The notes under the pieces were generated by a model that saw only the letters and a list, made by a program, of their open reading frames with translations, did not search any database and was not told the DNA's origin. The translations under genes and the position numbers were made by a program. Below are positions 1-10,727 of a DNA stretch of 64,000 nt, one piece after another; the stretch's first letter is position 1; the number at the start of each line of letters is the position of its first letter. The stretch lies in assembly GCA_008692225.1 (NCBI GenBank), contig VICG01000001.1, forward strand, positions 2,215,001 to 2,279,000. Direction: 5' to 3'. The DNA is from Monilinia fructicola. Its lineage: Eukaryota > Ascomycota > Leotiomycetes > Helotiales > Sclerotiniaceae.

Positions 1-939
1 CATTTTGGGTCTCTCCGATGACTTGGTGCGGTGCTTGTGCTTGCGCTTCTTGGGTCGGTCTTCCGAATGCTCGCGGGAAGGTTGGCGGGTGGTGATCAAG
101 GACATCAAGTTACTGCCAAAGGTATCGTTGCGAGTGCGTGCACGACTGGCGCGTTTGGATTCCTTCGACTTCTTGGTCTTTGCACTTGGCGATTCCTTCT
201 CCGCATCGGCACCGGAGTAATCTGGCGAGGGAGGGAAGACTGAAGGGCGAAGGAGTTTGTTGAGGCCACCGGTCAATCCTGAATGTAGAACGGGCGGCGC
301 ATCATCCATGAGGACGTCGCCTTCGCGCGATGACAACTCATGCGTATCGACATGTAAACGCTTGCGCTTCTTATCCTTCTTCTTCTCATCCTTCTTGTCC
401 TTCTTCGATTTGCTCTCGTGTTCCTTTGCCGGTTTCCATTCAATCGTTTTTGGCGCCGGTGTCTCGAAAGGCCCGGTGGGAGCGACAGGTCCAGAACCCC
501 ATTCCACGAGATTGGCCAGGTCTTGGTTGTGGTCTTCGACGTCTACTCGCACCAAATCTGTGGATGGTTTCTCCGCTTCGGACACATCCGCATTGTCGCC
601 CATTGGCTCATCGCGAACCTGGTTCTCTGGCTCGGAATCATTCATAACCTCATCCGGAGCGGGGAGTTGCAGTTTCGAAGTATTGGGCGTCGCATCCACG
701 AGGAAATCGAACACATTGACAGCCGCGGGCGGCGAGGGGGCTTTTGGTCTCGCAGGCGTTGTCGCGGATTGTGAATTGTCGTATTCATCTTGGGCATCTT
801 CGACGTAGGCTTTATGAAGCGGGGCCGATTGAGAATTGTTATGCGCATTGTTCTTTTGATTGTTGTTTTGTTGCTTTCCCTTCTTTCCCTTGCCCTCTCC
901 TCTGTAAAGCGCGCCTTGATATTTTTGCGCCTCGCTCAT
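1..939 (-). CDS. Lysine-rich protein of unknown function, 3'-truncated by the window edge
   Basis: An uninterrupted minus-strand frame runs from an ATG at 939 down to position 1 with no stop, giving 313 residues of a longer protein. The first 40 residues are Gly/Lys/Asn/Gln-rich (starting MSEAQKYQGALYRGEGKGKK). Further on are a short hydrophobic NVFDFLVDATP segment, an acidic stretch and the segment LVEWGSGP. A strongly basic run of Lys/Asp (KSKKDKKDEKKKDKKRKR) follows. A conserved-looking GLTGGLNKLLRPSVFPPSPDYSG segment lies near residues 230-255. Further basic clusters (RPKKRKHKHR) look like nuclear localisation signals, so a nuclear role is inferred. I do not recognise a family. Proline and charged composition suggest a largely disordered protein. 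Sustained codon-like organisation over 939 bases without a stop argues that it is real. The start is the first in-frame ATG; no upstream exon is evident. Confidence 0.7.
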   Translation of the reverse strand, partial: MSEAQKYQGALYRGEGKGKKGKQQNNNQKNNAHNNSQSAPLHKAYVEDAQDEYDNSQSATTPARPKAPSPPAAVNVFDFLVDATPNTSKLQLPAPDEVMNDSEPENQVRDEPMGDNADVSEAEKPSTDLVRVDVEDHNQDLANLVEWGSGPVAPTGPFETPAPKTIEWKPAKEHESKSKKDKKDEKKKDKKRKRLHVDTHELSSREGDVLMDDAPPVLHSGLTGGLNKLLRPSVFPPSPDYSGADAEKESPSAKTKKSKESKRASRARTRNDTFGSNLMSLITTRQPSREHSEDRPKKRKHKHRTKSSERPKM

Positions 940-1652
940 ACAGCTCTTTCACTCGTTGTCAGCCAAAGGATGCCCCGCGTCGCCTGGATCATGTTTGTTT
1001 ACATACAGTATGCGATCGATATTCTAGACCTTGAAAATGCACCATGCAATCCAAACAAGTATATGATGCCCCGCGACATTGATTTCGGTGAGGATCGAGT
1101 TTTTTCTTCGTAAGGACGTCTCCGCAGTTCTATGAATGATGATATTTTGTTAGACAAGGCCTTGAGCTGCCAGAATAATGTAATTGTAGGAGAAGATGTT
1201 AGATATGTAGGAGTAGGTAGAGGTGGGTGTTTCCATAGATCAACAGATATTTTGATTCAGTAAGGAGGGATAATCAACTAATATTCACATACCTCACAAC
1301 TGAATGATACCATGTTGATATGAAGAGTTTCTCTTTTCTGTAAGAATTTGTCTTGATTTGTTTGAGAAATTGAAGGATTCTGTAGATAATACTCGGTAGG
1401 TATGTATGTATTTTTTCAAGAAGAGTTTTAGATTATCAGGTAAGAAGAAATCGATAAGCGTTTTTTATTTTTTACTTTTTATTTTTTATTTTTTTATTTT
1501 TATTTTTCTGATTTTTCTGATTTTTCTGATTTTGTTTTGGCGAAGTGGAATAAAAAAATAAGTTTGATATAAAAGATGTTTTAGAGAGGAGCCCGAGATA
1601 TGTATGGATGGATAAATCTTACCTAGCTGGAGTTATGTAGCTCTCTCAATAG

Positions 1653-1705
1653 CTAGGTAGGTATGTAGGTATGTAGGTATGTAGGTAGTAGGTATGTAGC
1701 TAGCT
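1653..1705. repeat. GTAGGTAT-type microsatellite
   Basis: Repeated GTAGGTAT units with small variations (GTAGGTA, GTATGTAGCTAGC). Simple-sequence repeat in an intergenic region. Confidence 0.8.
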
Positions 1706-1988
1706 ACCCGTATAGCTTTTTGATTTTTTGATTATTCAAACATATAAAAGTCAAGGAGGAAAGGGAAGGATAGATAGATAAATAAATAAAGTGCTATTGA
1801 AATAAAAGAGAAAATATTTTCTATTTTATGTTGTTAGATAATTAATTACTAGGTAGATAGATTAGCTAAATTATATCTATCTATCGAATTATCTCAACGA
1901 CTCTTCCACCAGTTCTCAAGAGAGAAGAGAAGGGACGGTGGCTTTTTTTTGTGAAAGGGGTCGATATCGTTTTTTGCCGACTTCTCAC

Positions 1989-2019
<31 letters not shown>
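1989..2019. repeat. (ATCA)n microsatellite
   Basis: About seven tandem ATCA units. Confidence 0.9.
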
Positions 2020-2240
2020 CTCGATATAAATAAACAAATGGACAAACCCGAGAAAGCGCTCTCGAGGTCTCCTCTCCAGCCAGGGCTGTCTATTTTTTGA
2101 TTCCAACGCTCGTTGCTTCTAATCCTTGCGCGTGTGTATTTTTGGGGCGTGGGATTCAACTGACTTTCGAGGCTGTGGATGCAGGTTACAGGTTCGCGCG
2201 TCGGCATTGTAATTTTGGTGGCATGAAGGGTAGGCCGGTG

Positions 2241-2269
2241 GGTAGGCAGGTAGGTAGGTAGGTAGGTGG
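2241..2269. repeat. (GGTA)n microsatellite
   Basis: Tandem GGTA units with one GGCA variant. Confidence 0.85.
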
Positions 2270-2900
2270 CTAATTGGAGGGACATTACTAGGGATGTCGC
2301 ATCCAGTAGTCAGTCACATACTCCGTAGAAAAGGGAGGGCCTGGGGTGCTGTGATGTTACTGGACTGACGTACTCCGTATGGATGGATGGACGGAATGAA
2401 GAAGATGAAAATTGTGTGGGTGGAATTTCGTAGGATTTATCCTTTGCTTGCTTCCTTGATCCTTACTTAACTGGCTCGAGACTGGTGGAGATGCCGCCGT
2501 TCTGGCCCCTCCTTCTCCTCCTCTCCCCCCCCCCCCCTTCGTAAAAGGACGTACGTCCCTGAAGAGACCAGACTAGAATGCTCTCGGGTTCTGCTAAGAG
2601 TTCCATGCTTCTATTCGTGTTACTGGTTGCATTCTGTTGCTGTTGCACATGTGCAGCGGCGATTCCTTGGTGGGTGTGATGTCTGTGAATGTAGGTAGGG
2701 ATTTATGGTTGTGGTTAAACACTCGCTCATCGCTCATCACTCATGATTCATCAGAATCAGAATCAGAATCAGAATCATCACATACTCATTGAACAATATG
2801 TTGATCGACATTGTATCCCTTCCCTCCCCCATGCCCTACCCCTTCTCTTGCTGCACTCAACGGTCTCAACCTCCCAACAATACGAAGTTTCAATAAAGAT

Positions 2901-4649
2901 AAAAAAAGAGGAGGAATGTTCATGAATCATGATCCAAGGGGGCGTCACGACTCACCTCCATATTGAAAATCTTCTCCCCAGCCTTGGGCGTCAATGGCAA
3001 AGTATCATTGGCCATGGGTGGTGGTTCTTGGTGGCCCTCTATGCCACTATGTGATATTTGAAACTTGTGACTTGCTTGAACTTCAGTGGCGGGCACGCAT
3101 ACGATCATTGGGCATTGTATTAAATCGAAATCTACCTTACCTTAGGTATCCATGGACACCTGCTTTTGGCCGATGCCCCTCGGAAGAACATTCTTCATTG
3201 GATGGTCCCCTCATTGGATCTCTTAACATATATAAGGTACCGCTACATATTGGGATTCGAATGGCTGAATCCCATCAGTCTGTCAGAAAACGTGGGATCG
3301 GTCCCTAGTAATTAGTCTAGTCTAGATCATCATTCGGATCACCAGGATCTCACCGTATGGGAGGAGTGTTGGCGAGGAAATGAAGGAGACTGAGAATCAA
3401 GATCACATCACCGAAGAAAGTCAACACGGATTAGAGTTCTACCCTCAGTGCTGAATGAAGGAGACTGAGTGCTCCGGTCTGTACAAATCACATCACAGAA
3501 GAAAGTCAATGCGGACGATATCCTTGGTGTTGAATGATTTACAAATCCCAATTAATCTACTCCGTCCTCCTGTCTGATCTGAGCTTGTGTCTACCCCATA
3601 AAGGAACCATCCGAAGCGTGTATCATCTTGGATAAATGGCCCTCCCTGGTAGCCTCAAACATGAATCACATCGATCACACCCTACCAAACTTGCAACCCT
3701 TGCTATCCATCCCTCTCTCTATTTCGTCACCTCCGTACTTCGCGAACATAGTGGTGATGGTGGTGGTGGTATCTCTCATGTTCCGTGGAAAAAGCCAAGT
3801 GCTTCAAATGGTGGCTCACCATAATTCATGGCTCAATAGCTTGTTTGTATCACACAATATCCATATCGATATCGTGTCATGCATCTCTCACCCCGATATA
3901 GTTCTCATCACGACAAACATGAAATTGCAGGGGACACCGTCATTTGTACGACGCACACACTAATCAGCAAACACTGACTGATAGATAGAAGATAGATAGT
4001 ATGACAAGTTTGGCATTGTTTTGTTTCTCTCGTTTCGTTTGCGTCGCATCATTCCACTACCTAGGTAAATAAGTAAATACAGAAATACACGCGGCACTAG
4101 GTACAGTACGTCCCTCAGGGACTGACTTACCTAGGTACTTATCAGAGAGCCGCGAGGTCCGAATTGCCTTCATTGGTCTGTTGATTCTTCCGACACCGTG
4201 CAGTCCGTCCTCTTTCTCCCCCTCCTGCATTATTGCTGATGACGTTGATGCGATGATTTGACATTGCTATAGCCACGATTCCGCTTCTCCCATCGACGCT
4301 GGCGGAAGATTGCCTTGACTTGATACTTTGCCAATGTATCCTCTCCACCAGCTCCTAACCTTACGCACCTGGGCTATTCTATGATTAGCCCCAAGTACCG
4401 ACCGGGCTACTTGAGTAAGTTTGCGAGTCTTACTCTGTACAGTGCAGAGCATGTGCTTGATACAACAAACACTCACTCATGCTTACCCGATGATTGCATA
4501 CAGTACGAATAATTTATTACTTGCAGGATCCATAATGTAGATGATGGTACAAACTCAAAATAGATCTAGACGTCGGTGGTACTATTACTACTCGAATAGT
4601 ACAGATGGATGACAGTGCTGACTGCCCAGTGATTGATTGACTTGGACCT
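2901..4649. other. Intergenic region without supported gene
   Basis: Several short open frames occur on both strands but none has intron structure, a recognisable domain or convincing composition. The one exception is a short minus-strand segment (about 3018-2959) that begins MANDTLPLTPKAGEKIFNME and ends in a GTGAGT donor-like sequence. I could not find further exons for it. The region also holds a two-copy tandem duplication at 3379-3535 and ACCTAGGT palindromes at 4059 and 4129. Confidence 0.5.
3379..3535. repeat. Imperfect tandem duplication, about 75-79 bp per copy
   Basis: AATGAAGGAGACTGAG at 3379 recurs at 3454. ATCACATCACCGAAGAAAGTCAA in copy 1 matches ATCACATCACAGAAGAAAGTCAA in copy 2, and a third AATGA start follows at 3533. 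The copies differ by substitutions and short indels. Confidence 0.75.
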
Positions 4650-6292
4650 TTTTGTCATTCATACATACAACCATCTTGACAATTGAGATCTTAATTAACC
4701 GTATATTTATTAATGTTTGACCCCATCTGATATCATCTGTGAAGGAATATAATCCAAGAGTTAGATGTTATTTGTAGTTGTGTGTATTAAAGAAGAGAAT
4801 GATTTTATTAATATATTTATAATTAGTATTAGATATATATATATATATATCATTATAACTTTTAAAATTCAATATTCAATCCTAAGATAATAATTACCTA
4901 GGTAGTAATAATAATAAGCTTAGAGAATACTACTTGGCGTTGTTTTGAGTCAATGCCGGGCTAAAAATTAACTTAAAACGGAATTTATTTTAAAAAATTC
5001 TAATAAATCAACGAATCCATTAAAAATTATAAACAATGCTTTATAGTATTATTAAGTTAAAAAATAAACGTTTAGTATATTTAAACTCTCAAAAATAGAA
5101 GTTTTTTAATATATAAAAAAGAATTTAAAAGATTATACTATTTTGTAGATTTTTACCCCGGCATAGACCTAAAACAATACTAAGTATATAAAGAGAATTA
5201 AAAAATACTTAGATAACTTTTTAACGTTTAATAACTATTATAGCGTTTAATTAATTAATTTATTTATCTATTTACTAGTCTTTTATCTTCTTACGCTTTC
5301 TCGCTTCTTACTCTCTTTTACTAGTAGATATATAGATTTATAAAACGAATATTAATAGAAAATATAAATTATAATAAACTAATCTTTATTAAATTTATTT
5401 AAGCTATTTATTTATAATTATATTAATTATATTACTCTTATTAATAATAATATTAATTATATTAAAGACGTTAATTTTATTATTATTAATTTCTTTTATA
5501 ACGATCGTTATAAAATTATATTTAATTAATTTTATAAAAAAACAATTTTAAATATATTAATTTATATAAAAAGATATATAAAAAAATATTATATTTATAA
5601 AAAACTTTAGATTCTTAAATATTTAATATATATTATTATAATAAAATAAAATTATATAATATAAAATTATATTATAATTTAATATTATAATATTTTATAA
5701 ATTTATATATCTATAGATCTACTCGAGTATTAATATTTCTATTCTCTTCCTCTTTCTTTCTTTAACGTTTAATAAAAGCTTTATCTATTCGTTTATATAT
5801 AAGAGTTATAGTTATAGCTTATCGTACATACCTTACGTTTTTATACTTAAAAACCTTTATTTTTTCAACTTTTAACATATCCTTAATAAATTATTAAATA
5901 ATATAAAAAGTCTTTATAATTTTTAAATAAATATATAAAAAATTATTAAAAATTTTATAAAAATAAGCTAATTCTTTTTTAAAGAATCTTTTTCAATAGA
6001 AATGTTAATTTTATAAAATTAAATAATATAAATTTTTTTAAAAAAAATCGCTTATTTTATATAGAAAAACGCATTATATATAAAATTTTTTTTAAAAAAA
6101 ATTTTAATTTTAAAAAAGTATAACTTTTCAAATATAATAAATAAAAATAAACGATTTTATATTCTTGTATTTTATTAATCTTAAAATATAATTAGTATAA
6201 AATTTTTAAAAAATATATAAATAATTATAAAAGTTATTAAAATTTTTAATTTGTATAAGAAAACATATGAATTCTATGCCGGGATTTTATTA
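4650..6292. repeat. AT-rich tract with decayed inverted repeats, RIP-like
   Basis: Composition changes abruptly to almost only A and T, with no long open frame. The few GC-containing islands are copies of one short motif. ATGCCGGG followed by a TAAAA-like run appears at about 4953 (plus), about 5155-5167 (inverted) and about 6276 (plus). The 4953 and 5167 copies face each other as terminal inverted repeats about 215 bp apart. The 5155 and 6276 copies also form an inverted pair about 1.1 kb apart. This pattern fits remains of DNA transposons degraded by C-to-T mutation. That reading is an inference; no transposase can be read. Confidence 0.6.
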
Positions 6293-6334
6293 CAAAACGT
6301 AAGGTGTGCGTATAAGCTGTGACCGCAACTCTTA
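5800..6334. repeat. Inverted repeat pair (about 41 bp arms) differing by transitions
   Basis: The sequence at 6294-6334 (AAAACGTAAGGTGTGCGTAT...) matches the reverse complement of 5800-5841. It has one indel, and the other differences are nearly all G-to-A or C-to-T in the AT-rich copy. The less mutated arm lies just outside the AT-rich tract. Confidence 0.65.
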
Positions 6335-7082
6335 CATCCATCCACCTATTACCCACATTACACTTACTTATACTCTTATACACCCACCCCTGGCTATACA
6401 TAGTACATACACATCACTTTTTGAAACTTCTCAATCTAATTACTAAGTAATTATATATTTTGTTCATGAGACTTGGACTGACTCAAATACTCACTCACTT
6501 GTTCACTTCACTCCACTTCACTTCATCCATCCATTCACAACTGAAGCTTTTCTTTCTTTCTATCAACGTTTATCTCTCTAAATACTTGTATTGATACATC
6601 TACCTACTTCCAGGTTATGATTACTTATCTGTCCAATACTTTCATTACTCTCATTAATTACTCCCATTACTTTTTAAAAAACCTTTACAACATCCCTTTT
6701 ATATCAATTGGAGGGAGGAGTGGAACTAATAAATATCTATGATATATATATATCTAATCTATTTGGCCATTGCATTGTCCATTGTTGTCTTATCCTTATT
6801 TTAGTCTCTCCTTATCTCCTTATTAATCTTCCTTCCCACTATTTCTCTCCTCCAACTAGATCTCCTCTCCTCTCCTCTTCTCTCCTCTTCCCTCCTCTTC
6901 TCTCCTCTTCCCTCCTCTTCCTCCTCTTCCCTCCTCTTCCCTCTCCTCCCCTCCTCTCCTCTCCTTCCCCTCCCTCCCCTCTCCTCTCCTCTCCTTCCCC
7001 TCTCACCCTCACCTCACCTCACCTCACCTCACCTCACCCTCACCCTACCTCTCCGCCTCCGTCTTCAAAACATAAGAAAAGA
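6335..7082. promoter_or_regulatory. Promoter/5' region of the Bem46 gene with a pyrimidine tract of about 200 bp
   Basis: From about 6861 to 7066 the plus strand is almost pure C/T (TCCTC and CTCTTC units), passing into five CACCT units at 7011-7037, and ends 17 bases before the ATG at 7083. Long CT tracts just upstream of the transcription start or in the 5' leader are typical of filamentous fungal genes. The open frame through this tract is a composition artefact. Confidence 0.55.
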
Positions 7083-8625
7083 ATGTCTTCGCCAAATTCC
7101 TCTGGTGGTGGCTATATTGAACAGGTAACTACTGTTACCAGTTCTATCGCAGGTTACCTCAAATTCCCTGTCCTTGTGTCTTCGGTATATGTTTCTTAGC
7201 ACCTTTCTATCCATCCTTCGCTCTCCAAGGTTTCTTGTGAAGGGGGATATATTCAGAACATATTCAGAAAATATGGTGCTAAATGGTTACGGCGCTTATC
7301 ATTGTACTTACAATTTTATTCACAGGGTATAACGTTTTTTATTAAGTTCTCTTCTTTACTTCAAGCAAAAGTATTTCTTCCCTCATCCACCTGAGCTCAT
7401 TCATTCGTTCACTTGACCCCTTCACTTATTCTATCATACATCACGTACATCACACTCGCACTCGCACTCACCCTCACACAACACTCACACTCGCACTCAC
7501 CCTCACACCACTTCGCGCCACCATTTTGAACCCCCAACTCATCTCATCACCCAATCAATTACTGATTAACATGTTCCCTCAATCTCTAGATCCTTGATTT
7601 ATCCAAGTTCATTCCCAAATGCGGCCCGCACCGAAGTTTCACGACCCTCACAATTTGGCATATCGGATTTCGAAGAGTTGATGATCCCTACACCTGATGG
7701 GGAAAAGCTTGCCGCCTTCTACATTCGAGCACCTAAGACAAGGCCGAGAAAGAATGTCACAATACTCATGTTTCATGGCAATGCGGGAAATATCGGTCAT
7801 CGAATACCCATCGCGAGACGGTTCATCAACATTGTAGGGTGTAGTGTTTTGATGTTGGAATACCGGGGTTATGGGTTATCTACCGGATCACCAGATGAGA
7901 AAGGTCTGATGATAGATGCTCAAACTGGCTTTGATTATCTTCGCAAACGGGCAGAGACGAGAGATAACGATATTGTGATCTATGGTCAAAGTCTTGGAGG
8001 TGCGGTATCCATACAACTAGTGGCTAAGAATCAAAACGATGAAAGACTAGTGGGTCTCGTTGTGGAAAATACTTTTCTATCCATGAGAAAATTGATTCCA
8101 TCGTACGTATACATCAACTACACAACTCTGATAAAGATACTAATACATCTCAGTGTTATTCCACCCGCCAGATACCTCACTTATCTATGTAACCAGGTTT
8201 GGGCATCAGATACATATCTCCCAAACATTACTGAAGTTCCTATTCTTTTCATCAGCGGTCTCCTGGATGAGATTGTACCGTATGTCTTCCCCCTTTCCCT
8301 TTCTCCATACACAATTCTTAGAATGATGACCCAATTTCCATCCACAAAACATGACGTCCCTTCTGGGACCTGATTACACATTACGAGAACTTTTGTCTGA
8401 CGACCCTTCACTACAATTTTCCTCGAGACAAGACTACTGGTAATCTTTCACTAACCCTCCAATTCATAGTCCTAGCCACATGCGACGCCTCTTTGAGATC
8501 TGCCAATCACCCACCAAAATTTGGAACCTCTCCCTAGCGGTGACCACAATTCTAGCGTGGTCGAAGTAGGATATTTCGAAGCAGTAGCGGATTTCGTCAA
8601 CAATCTAGACACCAAACAGGCTTAA
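7083..8625 (+). CDS. bem46: Bem46-family alpha/beta hydrolase, frame broken twice in this sequence
   Basis: Proposed exons are 7083-7184, 7326-7370, 7590-8102, 8154-8279 and 8470-8625. The product is about 313 residues, the usual Bem46 size, with an N-terminal hydrophobic anchor (SSIAGYLKFPVLVSS). The hydrolase core has the oxyanion segment MFHGNAGNIGHR, the nucleophile elbow YGQSLGGA (Ser), the acidic segment GLLDEIVP (Asp) and the catalytic His in GDHNSS. Bem46 proteins are membrane-associated hydrolases of the ER and cell periphery, implicated in fungal polarity and hyphal growth; the substrate is uncertain. Exon 2 needs one T fewer (T6 at 7335-7340) to give GITFLLSSLLYFKQ. Exon 5 needs one extra base near 8525 to join KIW to the His-containing end. 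With both corrections all phases fit (942 coding bases). As written, the gene would lose its catalytic His. Sequencing error or pseudogene are the alternatives. Confidence 0.8.
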
Positions 8626-9182
8626 TCAGCTCGCAGATTTTTCAGCATTTCTGACATGCATTGCAACACAAAATTGATATAGCGTTTGGCGAGGCGTTTG
8701 GTGCAATACCGGTAGCTTTCAACATCCAGGTTACTCCTTTTGATCAAGCGAGAACTTGAAAATTTAGATGTCTTGATGAGCGATTGTCTGTTAAGATTAG
8801 ATCTCTTTAGAGTGAGAATGAGGACAAACGAAATCAAGAAGGAAAGGGAAAAGCAAAATTTGAATTTTTATTACGCGATTCTGGATCATGATAGATACAA
8901 GAGATAAAACACAATTTAAAACTCAAAAAGTGCAGCATTTTTATAAGATGTTCTCCCTGGATGTTCTTGAGATATCATACTCTTCCTCTCGCCCATCCCC
9001 TTGGCCAGCTCTTTTCCCACCCTGATACTTGACTCCTCTTTACAACAAGTTTAATATTGAGATCACACCCCCCCCCCCCCCTTTCCCTCTCCCCAAACGC
9101 CAAGTTCCTAGAAACTTTAGTCGTGGATGTATTTGCTTTTGGGATGGTACGCTATACTATATATTGCCCCATCACTTTCGCA

Positions 9183-9215
9183 GAGCTCATCCATCCATCC
9201 ATCCATCCGTCCGTC
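9183..9215. repeat. (CATC)n microsatellite
   Basis: Tandem CATC units passing into CGTC variants. Confidence 0.85.
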
Positions 9216-9469
9216 CATCTATGGATTAAAACTAATTCCCCTAATTATCGCTTATCGATCGATGCTTTTGATTCCGAGGGCAGCTGAGTTCAACTGCGTG
9301 CGGTTAGCTGGCTGGCTGTGTGTGTGTGTTGTTGGGTAGAGAGAGGAATTTGTTTTTTCTTGTGGTGTGTGTGTGTGGTGTTGTGCTATGTCTTGTGTCT
9401 TTGCGAGTTTTGTATTGAGGGGATGTGGGGAGGAAGGAGGGGAGGAAGGGATGGTTTTATATTTAGTGC

Positions 9470-9514
9470 TTTATATATATATACATATATATACATACAT
9501 ATATATATACATAT

Positions 9515-9547
<33 letters not shown>

Positions 9548-9557
9548 CATACATACA
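9470..9557. repeat. TA/CATA microsatellite
   Basis: Alternating TATATA and CATACATA blocks over nearly 90 bp. Confidence 0.9.
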
Positions 9558-9675
9558 AACATCTTGGATAAAAGATGAGATGAATGATGAAGAAAAATTG
9601 ATTGACTAACTGACTGACTGAATTATCACATCCCTCCCCTAAACCCCAAACTTCACTGCCACAAAAGATTCCCCT

Positions 9676-9750
9676 GCATTTCCATCTGCATCTGCATCTC
9701 CATCTCCATCTGCATCTCCATCTGCATCTCCATCTGCATCTCCATCTCCA
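9676..9750. repeat. CATCTS hexanucleotide repeat
   Basis: About twelve CATCTC or CATCTG units, with C and G variants interleaved. Confidence 0.85.
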
Positions 9751-9959
9751 CTCATCACAATATACAAAACACATTCTACGCATCACATTCCCCATCTCGC
9801 ATCGTAAATTCTGCACGAAAGTCTCGCATGGCGATTCTGGAATCCCGACTGCGTAGCGTTGTACATGAATCATATCATTTGACTTCGCTACCTATCGCCA
9901 AGAGCCGTTCCGTTCCGTCCCCGCCTCCTCTCCTCTCCTCTCCTCTCCTCTCCCCTACC

Positions 9960-10727
9960 CTACCCTACCCGTAAACCCACCACCGCACACCCCCACCCCA
10001 CCAAGACCACAACGCAAACACCCGTTCCCCACCCACACAACCTTTGCGCTCTGCGGATCCCCAGTTCTTCTTCTTCGTGTTCGTCCCAGGTTTTGGGTGC
10101 AGTGTCGGGAGGTTCTTGTGGATGAGGAGGAGGTGGAGGAGGAAAGTTGTGAAGAGGATGAAGAGTGGGAGAGGAGGAGTGCGTGCGGAGTGGGGTGTGG
10201 AAGGGTGATGGAGGATTTTGGGGGGGAGGGGGATGTGTGGTGTGGATTGGGGAGGTTGGAGTTGGAATTGGTTTTTGGCTTGAATGGGAGGTTGGTGCTT
10301 CTTATCTTGATGGGAAGATGGAGGGAGGGGTGGAGTGAGGAGGGATGCTGTGGTTGTACTTGTGGTTGTAGATTTAGCTGTGATTGCTGAGAGCGAGACT
10401 GTTGAGGTTGTTGATTTTGTATAAACTGTGTGTATTGCTGTTGAGATAGTAAAGGTGGAGCAGAAGATTGTGTTGCGATTGCGACTGTGATTGACACTGC
10501 GAGGGAAGAGGAGAATAAATGACTGAAGCGGGTGATGAACCTAATAGAGGAGAAGAAAGGAGAGAGGAGTAGAAGTGTTGCATTGGATTTTCGAACTCTT
10601 GCGAGGGAGAGGATGAGGGTGAGGGTGAGGGTGATCGAGATCGAAGTTGAGGTTGCTGGGGTTGATCACGTTCTTGAGGAAAAGTCCTGCGAAAGTGTGA
10701 TTGCATGAGGAAACGGTGAGAAGACAT
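9960..10727 (-). CDS. Q/S/P-rich protein of unknown function with a C-terminal hydrophobic end; frame unclear in the middle
   Basis: From an ATG at 10727 the minus strand reads MSSHRFLMQSHFRRTFPQER and then Ser/Pro-rich sequence to about 10500. The same frame, further down, reads a Pro-rich stretch followed by PKTWDEHEEEELGIRRAQRL and a hydrophobic VCVVVLVGW segment, ending at a TAG (9960-9962). Between about 10470 and 10220 this frame has two stops, while the neighbouring frame is open and glutamine-rich (QQQYTQFIQNQQPQQ). Either an intron lies here or two compensating indels shifted the frame; a C7 run near 10215 is a likely site for one. The end segment looks like natural protein, with charged helix then membrane segment. 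No family is recognised and the opposite strand is a shadow. Confidence 0.35.

Larger units (their letters stand above)
940..2900. other. Intergenic region upstream of the lysine-rich gene
   Basis: No supported gene. It holds a T-rich tract (about 1461-1535) ending in three TTTTTCTGA-like units, GTAGGTAT repeats (1653-1705), an ATCA run and a GGTA run. A C12-13 homopolymer lies near 2526, and TACTCCGTA words sit at 2319 and 2371. Small open frames here consist of simple repeats and lack coding character. The part next to 939 presumably contains the promoter of the minus-strand gene. Confidence 0.6.
8626..9959. other. Intergenic, simple repeats only
   Basis: 3' flank of Bem46, then low-complexity DNA: a C12 run near 9068, a CATC run (9183-9215), GT-rich DNA near 9318-9380, a TA/CATA tract (9470-9557) and CATCTS hexamers. 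Open frames here are repeat-driven (poly-Tyr/Ile/His or Arg/Trp) and are not credible genes. Confidence 0.6.

Noticed and set aside
257..808. Plus-strand open frame of 183 codons
   Set aside because: Shadow of the minus-strand lysine-rich gene, whose frame is open over the entire 939 bases and has real protein character.
2959..3018. Minus-strand exon-like segment starting MANDTLPLTPKAG and ending at a GTGAGT donor
   Set aside because: No following exon with matching phase could be found in the next kilobases, so not called as a gene.
6708..7199. Open frame of 163 codons through the CT tract
   Set aside because: Made of Leu/Ser/Pro codons from simple sequence; the real Bem46 start is the later ATG at 7083, in the same frame.
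9951..9970. CCCTA repeats resembling telomere sequence
   Set aside because: Only three or four units and lacking the second A of the fungal telomere unit CCCTAA; lies beside a CT-rich tract.
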